NCBI GenBank assembly: GCA_017854255.1
Contig: JAFMIA010000034.1
Coordinates: 1 to 32,116, forward strand
Origin: Pseudomonadales bacterium
GTDB taxonomy: Bacteria > Pseudomonadota > Gammaproteobacteria > Pseudomonadales > Azotimanducaceae
Length of the DNA stretch: 32,116 bases
Direction: 5' to 3'
Positions 15,548-22,762 of the stretch are shown piece after piece. Below the pieces are notes generated by a model. It saw only the letters and a program-made list of their open reading frames with translations, was not told where the DNA came from and ran no database searches. Position 1 is the stretch's first letter. Each line of letters opens with the position of its first letter. The position numbers and the translations under genes are program-made.

Positions 15548-16672
15548 CTAAGTCGACTCCAATAGACCGCGGCCGCGCCAGTAGGCAAAGGCCAGGCAAA
15601 CGATCATCGCGCTTGCAACGGTTATCCAGACAGCGGCCGCACCGGCCGTTTGATAGAGATAGCCGCCACCGAGGCTTGCAACCGCGGCGACAATCAGGCC
15701 GACGGCGCCGAACAAGCCTTGCCCGGCAGCCAGAGCGGTCTCACCGCTGGCCTTGCCAACCGCGAGCTGTGTGGCAGGCATACTCACTGCATCTGCGATC
15801 GCGTGGATGACCAGGGGTAAGCAGATCCACCAAATGGAATCGATAAAGGCGTAACTGGTGATCATGATGACCGCCAGACCCAGCGATTTGGTTAAAAGCC
15901 TTAACAGATTGTGCTGACTGGCATAGCGACCCGCAACGGGTGCAACCAGAATCATGGGCAGGGTAAACAGGCTTAAGGTCACGCCAATATACAGTTGGCT
16001 GGCGCCCAGATCAGAGATGAACAACGCCCACAGCGCATCAAATGCGCCAACGGCTAAATAGAATGCAACGCCCAAGGCGATGCAGCTTTGCATTGCCGGT
16101 CTTTTTAGGAGCGCGCGCATGGGCTTTTCTAAAGGCGCTTCGCTGCCGGGAATGGTGACGCGGAGCACAAAGGGGACAACCGCAAGTAAGACGGCGGTCA
16201 GGCAAAAAAACGGCAGCGTGATCCCACCGAGTTCGAAGAGTACCGACGAAAGGATCGGCCCGACAAGAAACCCAACCATCTCCCAGGCCGCGAGTCGGCC
16301 CAGCATTTCGCCGGCTTTAGCGGGGTTGATTACAAAGGCCAAGCGGCGCATGGCGGGCCGGACGGCGCCTGCGCCAAAGCCCAAGAGCACCCGCGCCAGA
16401 ATCCACGCGGTCAGGGAATCGGCCACACACATCCAGCCGGCGCCGATTATGCTGACGGCCATACCAATCTTCATGAGCCTTGCGCCGTGGCCGGTATCGG
16501 CCAGCCGAGATAACGTGATCTGGGCGAAAAAACCGGCTAAGAAAGCGGACGCGGTAATGGCGCCAACTTCGAATTCTGTAAAGCCAAAAATCGCGCGCAG
16601 CTGCGCAAGCAGCGTAAAGATCGCCGCATAACCGCCCATGAGCACGGTGCTGAGAATATAAAGTGCGCGCAA
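15548..16672 (-). CDS. MFS transporter
   Basis: A 374-aa integral inner-membrane protein with roughly 11-12 hydrophobic segments through its length. The family loop between TM2 and TM3 is visible as RLADTGHGARLMKIG (relative of GxLaDrxGrr), and RMPAMRR-type basic loops follow TM4. It most resembles drug/proton or sugar-type exporters of about 380-400 aa. The start is a TTG at 16672 with GGGAG 5 bases upstream; the next in-frame ATG, 11 codons on, would cut into TM1. It lies upstream of the flavin amine oxidase on the same strand, so it may move that enzyme's substrate or product. It diverges from the HD-domain gene. Confidence 0.88.
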   Translation of the reverse strand: MRALYILSTVLMGGYAAIFTLLAQLRAIFGFTEFEVGAITASAFLAGFFAQITLSRLADTGHGARLMKIGMAVSIIGAGWMCVADSLTAWILARVLLGFGAGAVRPAMRRLAFVINPAKAGEMLGRLAAWEMVGFLVGPILSSVLFELGGITLPFFCLTAVLLAVVPFVLRVTIPGSEAPLEKPMRALLKRPAMQSCIALGVAFYLAVGAFDALWALFISDLGASQLYIGVTLSLFTLPMILVAPVAGRYASQHNLLRLLTKSLGLAVIMITSYAFIDSIWWICLPLVIHAIADAVSMPATQLAVGKASGETALAAGQGLFGAVGLIVAAVASLGGGYLYQTAGAAAVWITVASAMIVCLAFAYWRGRGLLEST

Positions 16673-16755
16673 AGTGACTCCCTTGAATACCGCGCCATCA
16701 AAATAGCTCGCGGGTTTACTGCGGCCCCATTGTAAAGCAGTCGCGGATGCCGTGC

Positions 16756-16789
16756 GCTTACAGAATTAAGGCGGGTAAGCACTTTTTTT
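16756..16789 (+). terminator. Hairpin plus T7 run with no obvious gene before it
   Basis: A GCTTAC/GTAAGC stem (16756-16761 with 16775-16780) and 13-nt loop are followed by AC and seven T. It has the look of a weak intrinsic terminator for rightward transcription, yet no rightward gene lies upstream for many kilobases. It could end a short leader or small RNA or stop antisense transcription out of the MFS gene, or be chance. TAAATC/GATTTA (16823-16828, 16836-16841) is another small inverted repeat nearby. Confidence 0.35.
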
Positions 16790-16910
16790 GCAGGCAAGGT
16801 TCCTCGGCTTGCGCTGGGCTTCTAAATCGGACGAAGATTTAATTTGACGCGCTGGCCTCAAGCAGGGACTATCTACAGGTGCAGTACAGTTACATCGAAA
16901 AGGAGACGAC

Positions 16911-17480
16911 ATGTCGGTCAAGTTTAAGAGTTTTACGGAGAGCACCAAAGAAGATTGGGAGGCGATGGGCGCGTATAACCGCGAGCATGAAGAACACCGC
17001 TCGGTCGCGATTCTGAATCATTTGAGATTGCTGGACACGCCATGCGGCTTTCCGGTTACCCGTTTTCAACATTCTTTGCAGTCGGCGGAGCTGGCAGCAG
17101 AGGCGGGTGAGGATGAGGAGTACGTGGTCTGCGCGCTGCTGCACGATATTGGCGACACTTTAGGCACGGTCAATCATCCGGATGTTGCTGCCGCCATTCT
17201 CGAGCCGTTTGTTTCCGAGGAAAATCTGTGGATGGTGAAGCATCACGGTATTTTTCAAGGCTTAAACTTTTTTCATCATATCGGTTTAGACCCGAATATG
17301 CGGGACGCGTATCGAGACAGTCCGCACTTTGAACGTACGGCGCACTTTATTGCAGCTTACGATAATGTGGCCTTTGACTATGAAAAGCCTGATTTGTCGT
17401 TGGATTTGTTCGAGCCGATGGTGCGCCGGGTGTTCTCGAAAGTGCAGCGCAGCGTGTACACCCGCAAACAAACGGCCTAG
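16911..17480 (+). CDS. HD-domain protein of the MIOX/PhnZ diiron oxygenase type
   Basis: A 189-aa cytosolic protein. The full HD ligand set is present: His54 (FQHSLQSAE), His78-Asp79 (LLHDIGD), His89 (VNHPDV), His111 or 112 (VKHHGI) and Asp151 (AAYDNVAFD). HD proteins with six ligands including the second-half His pair bind two metals. The spacing and size match the oxygenase branch, namely myo-inositol oxygenase, the phosphonate C-P oxygenase PhnZ and TmpB, rather than cyclic-nucleotide phosphohydrolases. Such enzymes use a mixed-valence Fe(II)/Fe(III) site to cleave a C-C or C-P bond next to a hydroxyl. Substrate unknown; a phosphohydrolase role cannot be excluded. The ATG at 16911 has AAGGAG at 16900-16905. 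It is convergent with the P450 gene. Confidence 0.85.
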   Translation: MSVKFKSFTESTKEDWEAMGAYNREHEEHRSVAILNHLRLLDTPCGFPVTRFQHSLQSAELAAEAGEDEEYVVCALLHDIGDTLGTVNHPDVAAAILEPFVSEENLWMVKHHGIFQGLNFFHHIGLDPNMRDAYRDSPHFERTAHFIAAYDNVAFDYEKPDLSLDLFEPMVRRVFSKVQRSVYTRKQTA

Positions 17481-17496
17481 ATCAAGCCGTTAGCTG

Positions 17497-17515
17497 GGCG
17501 CGCGACCCGCGCGCC
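17497..17515. terminator. GC hairpin between the convergent HD and P450 genes
   Basis: An 8-bp stem (GGCGCGCG, 17497-17504, with 17508-17515) has an ACC loop, and flanking TTAG/CTAA can extend it past a 2-base bulge. It is placed 17 bases after the HD stop and 19 before the P450 stop, so it could act in both directions. Neither side has a T-tract, which makes it weak as an intrinsic terminator. Confidence 0.4.
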
Positions 17516-17533
17516 TAACCCAACTAACCCGCT

Positions 17534-18898
17534 TTAAGCGGGTACCGCAACCTTTGCCGGGCGCTTGCCGTTCGGGCCGTACAAATTAACCTGTAAGCTC
17601 GAAATCGCGTGGACCAAGGGGTTGGGCGCAATGGTTTGCTTACCAGTCCAGGCAATGTTCGGAAAGCGATCAAAAATCCGCTCGAAGGCCATGCGCAGTT
17701 GCATCTTAGCAATACGAGCCCCAAGGCACTTGTGCACGCCGTGGCCGAAGGCAATGTGCTTATCCACATTGTCCCGATGCAGGTTAAAGGTGTCGGGGTC
17801 GGGGAAGATGTCGGGGTCGCGGTTGGCGGCGCCATACCACAGCACCACTTTTTCATCTTTGGCAATGCGTTGACCGTTCAGTTCGGTGTCTTCGCTTGCT
17901 GTCCGGCGCATGTGCATCACCGGTGACACCATCCGCAAAGCCTCTTCCGACATTTGCGGAATGAGGTTTGGATCCTTGAGCACCATCGCGCGCTGATCTG
18001 GAAACTCGGTCATCAAACGAATCGTGCCGGATAAAGAGTTTCGGGACGTGTCATTGCCGGCAAAGATAATCAGCAGCCAAGAGCCGTCGAGAAATGGTTG
18101 TGGCAGGAGTTCGCCGTCCAATTTCGAGCGGGCGATCACGCTTAAAAGGTCGTTGCGCGGATTAGCGCGTCGGTCTTGCATCACCGCTTCTCCATAGCTG
18201 AACATGTTGGTAACGATTGAGTTAAAACGAAAGGGGAATAGGGGTTCTGAGAAAAACGTCTGCCACGGATTGGTCAAAAATTGTGCCGCCATTTCCAAAT
18301 GGTGCATCCAGACTTTGACCTTGGGTCGGTCTTGCTCATCAATGCCCAGCATCTCGCACAAGGTGAACAACGGCAGCTCTTCAGAAAAGAGCTTGACGAA
18401 ATCAACCACCGGGCCTTGTTTCTCCATTTCATCCAGCAGGGCATCGATTTTAAGGCCAACCTTGTCTCGGATGGTGTCGACGTAGCCTGGAAAGAAAAAT
18501 TCGCTTTGTTGCATGCGCATTTCACGGTGCAACGGTTCATCGAGGTTGATCAGAGAGTTGTAAGCCGCTGGCACCAATTTCTCGGGACGCCAATGCTTGC
18601 GCTCAGGCACGCCCATATTGATGCTGCCGCGTTGTGAGGAGAAAACTTTGTGCGCCAGTTCTGCGGCTTTGATGTCTTCGTATTTTGTAACCGACCAAAA
18701 GCCAGAGAGGTTCTTGTCGGTTTTGGTCCACATCACCGGGGCTTCTTGCCGCATTCTCTGATACGCATCATAGGGGTGGCCTTGGGTCCACGCGGCAGGA
18801 TCCCAGAACCGAAAGCCATCGATCATGGGATAAATTGGGTCATAGGTTGCAGTCTGTTGTCCAGAATCGATAAGAATTTCGTCGCTGATCAGGTTCAC
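17534..18898 (-). CDS. Cytochrome P450
   Basis: A bacterial soluble-type P450 of 454 aa from the GTG at 18898. Landmarks (numbered from 18898): I-helix oxygen motif AGNDTS at 280-285, ExxR (EALR) at 319-322, and heme loop FGHGVHKCLG with the thiolate Cys391. It would hydroxylate a small hydrophobic substrate using a separate ferredoxin and reductase, neither of which is encoded nearby. The start is chosen because GGAG lies 6 bases before it; the open frame goes on to a TTG at 18964, and an ATG 24 codons inside would also keep the fold. The heme loop begins HIAFGHG, close to the CYP125/142/153-like bacterial groups, but I would not assign a CYP number. Confidence 0.92.
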   Translation of the reverse strand: MNLISDEILIDSGQQTATYDPIYPMIDGFRFWDPAAWTQGHPYDAYQRMRQEAPVMWTKTDKNLSGFWSVTKYEDIKAAELAHKVFSSQRGSINMGVPERKHWRPEKLVPAAYNSLINLDEPLHREMRMQQSEFFFPGYVDTIRDKVGLKIDALLDEMEKQGPVVDFVKLFSEELPLFTLCEMLGIDEQDRPKVKVWMHHLEMAAQFLTNPWQTFFSEPLFPFRFNSIVTNMFSYGEAVMQDRRANPRNDLLSVIARSKLDGELLPQPFLDGSWLLIIFAGNDTSRNSLSGTIRLMTEFPDQRAMVLKDPNLIPQMSEEALRMVSPVMHMRRTASEDTELNGQRIAKDEKVVLWYGAANRDPDIFPDPDTFNLHRDNVDKHIAFGHGVHKCLGARIAKMQLRMAFERIFDRFPNIAWTGKQTIAPNPLVHAISSLQVNLYGPNGKRPAKVAVPA

Positions 18899-19268
18899 AT
18901 GGGGCTCCGAGGGTAAGGGCTTATGTTTAGTGTCTATGATCCTTGAAACGAATGAGCCGAGCAATGCTTGATCTCGTTTTAAGCTACAGACATTTGGATG
19001 AACCTGCGCGTCGAGAAAGTTTGCTGCACTTTAGGCTCAAACGCTCGTGCACAGCCGATCGCGGTTGAAACGGTGCGTAACTAAGAGCTGGCCAGGATCT
19101 GACAGGCTGAGGGATAGGCCCTAAGGCGTTCATAGAACGGATGAATAGATAGGCGCAAAGGATGCGCTGCGACTTTTGATGTCGGGAATAGACCTGTGAC
19201 GGGCTGCGAGTATGGGGCAGTTGGCCATAACCCTCCTGAACAAATCCAAGAGGGTCGGCCACCCTTGT
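18899..19268 (-). promoter_or_regulatory. Intergenic region upstream of the P450 gene, 370 bases
   Basis: This region carries the promoter of the P450 gene and the end of the secreted-protein gene ending at 19269. At 19230-19255 a 9-bp stem (one G-T pair, 8-nt loop) lies 13 bases past that stop and may terminate it, though no U-tract follows. I see no gene or clear operator in the rest; short minus-strand frames at 18984-19375 look random. Confidence 0.4.
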
Positions 19269-19973
19269 TTATTCGGCGGTGTACAGGAGTTCGCACTGCT
19301 CAAAATTATCCGACAAGACGTCGTCAACCAATGCTGAGGCTTCAGCCCAAATGCGCATCCAGGGCGCGTTTGCATACGCTTCGTCTAGAATTCGGCCAGA
19401 CGCTGCCGGCGAAGGACTTACGGCTCTCAAATGAATCGCTTCGTGAACCCCGCCACCAATCGGTTGAAACACCCCAACATTGATTGTGTGACCCGCTGCC
19501 CTAAGCGCTGTTTCCAGCTCGGCAATCTTATTGACGTAAGGTTGAAGGTTTTCATTCGAAATTTTCAGTCTCCAAAGCCGCTCAAACCCGGGCGCTAACG
19601 TAAATTGTTTCAAAGGCTTGAACATCACGTTGTATTGCACTTCCCGGATGGCCATTAACTCGGGCGTTGCTTTCATCGCATCGTACTTGTCGGTTGCAGC
19701 CATGGCGTCTTCGACCGAGTCGAAGCCGTTATAAATAAACATTTGGCCAGGATAGTCGTGACCGGTTTTTGTGACGCAGGCGCCCGCAACGGCCGATCCA
19801 ATCGCGATGAAAGGCGCTGGGTTTTTCTTCAGCATCGCAATGTACGCATCAGGGTCTTTTGCTTGCACCATCAAGGCGACAAACGCGCCGTCTCCAACGG
19901 GCACATTGGCATGATGATCTGCCAATGCTGGTACCGACAGCAAAGCAGTTAGTAAAAAGGTAATGGCTTTCAT
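19269..19973 (-). CDS. Secreted protein with two alpha/beta units, mature N-terminus Asp-His-His
   Basis: A 234-aa exported protein of unrecognised family. Residues 1-18 form a signal peptide (MKAITFLLTALLSVPALA), and the predicted mature end is Asp-His-His, an ATCUN-type Cu/Ni site. The body falls into two halves of similar order: a strand (GAFVALMVQAKD), helix (DAYIAMLKKN), strands with GQMFIYNGFDS and a helix; then ENLQPYVNKIAELETALRAAG, the strand NVGVFQPIGG, HEAIHLRAVS and a helix. This resembles a fused dimeric alpha/beta barrel of the ABM/Dabb kind. The ATG at 19973 has GGAG 6 bases upstream. It is monocistronic and diverges from the propeller gene at 20365. Confidence 0.78.
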   Translation of the reverse strand: MKAITFLLTALLSVPALADHHANVPVGDGAFVALMVQAKDPDAYIAMLKKNPAPFIAIGSAVAGACVTKTGHDYPGQMFIYNGFDSVEDAMAATDKYDAMKATPELMAIREVQYNVMFKPLKQFTLAPGFERLWRLKISNENLQPYVNKIAELETALRAAGHTINVGVFQPIGGGVHEAIHLRAVSPSPAASGRILDEAYANAPWMRIWAEASALVDDVLSDNFEQCELLYTAE

Positions 19974-20364
19974 GAGGGACTCCAGTCGTGGGTTGTTTCC
20001 AAAATCTAACGTAAACCGGGCGCTTAACTAGGACAGTATTCAAGCTCGAAGCCAATCGTCCAAGACTTCAATGAAAGTCTTTCATGAAAGTCTTCCCTTG
20101 CCGTCACTATTTTAAGAGCCGCCTACAAAAGTTTTATAATAAAGGTCGTCTCATGAAGGACCCCGACCAAAGCCGCTTCAAAAAGGGTTGGGTTGATTTG
20201 TCGGGTAACCCTTGCGCTCGAAAGTACGATAATCTTTGGCGAGGAATCGGGCGAAGGGTCAATAGGGCGCTCGGGGCTGCCGCGTCACATTGACAACGTC
20301 TGGCCTTAAAACGGGTACCCAAAAACTGCCCAAGCAGGTTAACTACCAAGGAGCTTAATGAAAA
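19974..20364. promoter_or_regulatory. Divergent promoter region, 391 bases
   Basis: Holds the upstream regions of the secreted protein (leftward) and the YncE-like propeller (rightward). The notable element is the repeat/palindrome block at 20062-20094, listed separately. A 69-codon frame at 20084-20293 starts within that block, has no ribosome site and no recognisable composition, so I do not call it. Confidence 0.5.
20062..20094. promoter_or_regulatory. Operator-like block of GAAAGTCTT half-sites
   Basis: ATGAAAG-T-CTTTCAT (20071-20085) is a perfect 7+1+7 palindrome. Its right half is followed at once by a second ATGAAAGTCTT (20084-20094), and its left side by the inverted AAGACTTCA (20062-20070). 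Three or more related half-sites packed in 33 bases between divergent genes suggest a regulator binding as more than one dimer. The regulator is not identified. Confidence 0.5.
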
Positions 20365-21549
20365 ATGGTTCATCGTTATTGTAAACAGTACTTGATTCTT
20401 GTGCTCGGCTTGGCTGGCCATCCGATCGCAGCGGAAGCAGCAAGAGATCTCAGTTTTATAACGACTGAAGTCAGTACAACGCTATTAAGCCTTAACGACG
20501 GCGAGGCCGGGGCCCTCGTCACGGGTAGGGGGCAGGCGGTCGCCGACTCGGTTACGGTGGTTCACCTTTCACCCGTGTCCGCGCCGGTGATTCGAACGGT
20601 TTATGGCCTGGCTGCGAGTACTTTGATCGGTGCGCCCCACGCCACCATTGTGGGGGACTACGGGATCGTGACCAATCACAATATGCGGCTCGATCAAAGT
20701 CGGAACTTCGTTGAAAACACGAGCGAAGTTGCGGGCAATAACGAGGTCGTTGTGATCGACCTGAAAACGCTGGTGGTCACTGATCGCGTGCGCCTGGACG
20801 CAAAGCCATGGTTGGCACGCGCCCATCCAGATCAGGAGCGCGTCGTTGTTGGGCTATCGGATGGTTGGTTCGTGTTGAGGTTAAATGCGCGGGGGATGAT
20901 CACGGAACAAACTCGCAGCGGATCTGACGCGCCGATTATCTCATTCGATTTAAGCTCGGACGGTCGTAATATTTTAGCGGGGGTGGGGGCGGTCACCGGC
21001 GAGCAGTGGCTGGCTAAGTTTGTGGTGCGCGATGACGATACGGTCACGCTAGTGGGTAAGACCGCTGTGCAAAACTTCGTGGTGGATGCGCCGTTTTCAC
21101 CCCGTATTGCGCCAAATGGTCGAACAGCCCTAGTGCTCAACAGTGGCGGGCTGTCGGATGGTGTTTTAGATGACGTGTTGCTGGTAGATCTGCCCACGAA
21201 CACCGTGATCGATCGGGTTGCGCAAGTGTCGGACGGCCTTGAAAGCCTGGCAATTCATCCGTCTGGTGAGTTTGCTGTGGTTTCTTGTTTAAACGCCATG
21301 CCCTGGTCGGTTACCAGTCACTTGGCCGTGATTGCGTTGACGCCGGACTCAATCGAGCGCCGTTACAGCCTGCCGATTGAGGCGCTGCCGGAGGGCATTG
21401 AGTTTTCAAAGAGTGGTAAGCAACTCTTTGTGGGGTCGACCCTCGCTAACCATATTGCGGTGTATGCTGTCGAAGGGATGAGGCTTGAGCGATCGCCCTT
21501 TGTTTTACCGGTCGGTGAGGGTCATGCGGCCTTGGGCATTGGGTTTTAG
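20365..21549 (+). CDS. Secreted YncE-like beta-propeller protein
   Basis: A 394-aa exported protein with a signal peptide (positively charged start, hydrophobic to about residue 22, cut near AAEA). The body is a run of 7 or so short blades with DLKTLVVTDRVRLDA, HPDQERVVVGLSDG, DLSSDGRNILAGVG, DVLLVDLPTNTVIDRVAQV, HPSGEFAVVSC and FSKSGKQLFVGST, the YVTN/YncE-type repeat. Such proteins bind ligands, cell-wall parts or DNA, or are lactonase-like; none can be chosen. Start: AAGGAG at 20348-20353 also faces an ATG at 20358, but that frame stops after 8 codons, leaving the ATG at 20365. It could be a short upstream ORF. The gene is monocistronic, followed by the PhyH-type gene after 201 bases. Confidence 0.85.
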   Translation: MVHRYCKQYLILVLGLAGHPIAAEAARDLSFITTEVSTTLLSLNDGEAGALVTGRGQAVADSVTVVHLSPVSAPVIRTVYGLAASTLIGAPHATIVGDYGIVTNHNMRLDQSRNFVENTSEVAGNNEVVVIDLKTLVVTDRVRLDAKPWLARAHPDQERVVVGLSDGWFVLRLNARGMITEQTRSGSDAPIISFDLSSDGRNILAGVGAVTGEQWLAKFVVRDDDTVTLVGKTAVQNFVVDAPFSPRIAPNGRTALVLNSGGLSDGVLDDVLLVDLPTNTVIDRVAQVSDGLESLAIHPSGEFAVVSCLNAMPWSVTSHLAVIALTPDSIERRYSLPIEALPEGIEFSKSGKQLFVGSTLANHIAVYAVEGMRLERSPFVLPVGEGHAALGIGF

Positions 21550-21750
21550 GCGGGTTTTGTCCAGTGCCTGCTGGTCGAAGACTGATCCCAGGACATCGTT
21601 GCTTCAACCGTTTGCACGCCCTGAGTTTTGCGGCGGCATCAGTGGCTATCGGGCGAGCTTTGGCTGCCGCCCTCTGGCTACAATGCGCCTTGCGCGCTAG
21701 TGAGGGGTTCATTCAGGGGCTTTAATATTTGTTTGTGGAAGAAGAAAATC

Positions 21751-22542
21751 ATGCTTGAATCATTTGACCCATCGCGGCGGCGTGAAGACATCATTGCGGC
21801 GCTGTCACGGGATGGCGGCGTTATCGTTACAGGCGCCGCGTCCATGGCATTGCTAGATCAAGTGCTGGCAGATTTTCGGGCGCCTTTTGATGCCGAAGGG
21901 CACAGGTTCGCCAATGACTTTAACGGGTACAAAACCCGTCGACTGGGCGCCATCCTAGGGATCTCGCGCGCAGCGGCGGACTTGATCGCCCACCCCTTGG
22001 TGATGGAGATTACCGACGCTATTTTAAAACCGTACTGCAGCAGCTATCGGATTGGCAGCAGTACTGCGATTGAAATATTGGGTGGTGAGGCGGACCAAGT
22101 TTTACACCGCGACGATACCATTTACCCCATGCGGATTCCTGGGGTCGAACTCCAGATCGGCGTGATGTGGGCGCTAGATGATTTCACGATTGAAAACGGC
22201 GCGACGCGGGTGGTGCCGGGCAGTCAGGATCTGCGGGATATCGAGGCCATTTCAGAGGCCGATATCATTCAGGCAGTGATGCCCAAGGGGTCGGTCTTAT
22301 TTTATCTCGGATCAACGGTTCACGGGGGCGGGGCCAATCACACTGAGAACCCGCGTCGCGGATTGATTACGACTTATAGCCTGGGCTGGTTACGCTCCGA
22401 AGAAAATCATTTTTTAACGGTGCCACGCGAGGTTGCTGACAGCTACCCAGAGACGGTGCGCCGGTTAATGGGCTATTGGCCATACGATAAATTTTTAGGC
22501 TCTTATCCGGGTGACCCCGAGGATGGTTGGTTCGATACCTGA
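21751..22542 (+). CDS. PhyH-family Fe(II)/2-oxoglutarate dioxygenase
   Basis: A 263-aa cytosolic oxygenase from the ATG at 21751 (GGAAG upstream); the frame is open to 21628, but that stretch includes the promoter. Metal ligands His119-x-Asp121 (LHRDD) and His191 (TVHGGG), with Arg203 for 2OG, match the phytanoyl-CoA hydroxylase superfamily. In bacteria this family covers fatty-acyl, antibiotic and phosphonate hydroxylases, including PhnY, which forms a pathway with an HD-type PhnZ. A related HD protein is encoded 4 kb upstream at 16911-17480. The two are separated by other genes, so that pairing is only a thought. The overall region is otherwise rich in oxygenases, and the substrate is unknown. 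Confidence 0.88.
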   Translation: MLESFDPSRRREDIIAALSRDGGVIVTGAASMALLDQVLADFRAPFDAEGHRFANDFNGYKTRRLGAILGISRAAADLIAHPLVMEITDAILKPYCSSYRIGSSTAIEILGGEADQVLHRDDTIYPMRIPGVELQIGVMWALDDFTIENGATRVVPGSQDLRDIEAISEADIIQAVMPKGSVLFYLGSTVHGGGANHTENPRRGLITTYSLGWLRSEENHFLTVPREVADSYPETVRRLMGYWPYDKFLGSYPGDPEDGWFDT

Positions 22543-22762
22543 TGCGGGCTTTATCTTGGTCGAGGTTGCGACATCACGCCTCACATTCAGCAATGATTGT
22601 CTTTGGGCGAGTGATGACGATCAGGCAGTTACCGTCGCGCCTCGTCGCGTTTATGAGCTGGACGAAAATTGATCGTTGTTCTTAGGGCCTAAAACGAAGA
22701 CCTTAAAGCCCTGGGTATCATGTCCTCGAGTGGGCGCCAATCCAGTGCCGCAACACCCAATA

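Noticed and set aside
16080-16631. 183-codon ORF on the plus strand
   Set aside because: It is antisense to the MFS gene; its basic, Ala/Ser-rich translation is the usual shadow of membrane-protein codons.
17527-17543. ACCCGCTT/AAGCGGGT palindrome as a terminator
   Set aside because: It overlaps the last codons of the P450 gene and leaves a one-base loop unless partly unpaired; the larger hairpin at 17497-17515 is more plausible.
20084-20293. 69-codon ORF before the YncE-like gene
   Set aside because: It starts inside the operator-like block, lacks a ribosome site and has no recognisable protein features.
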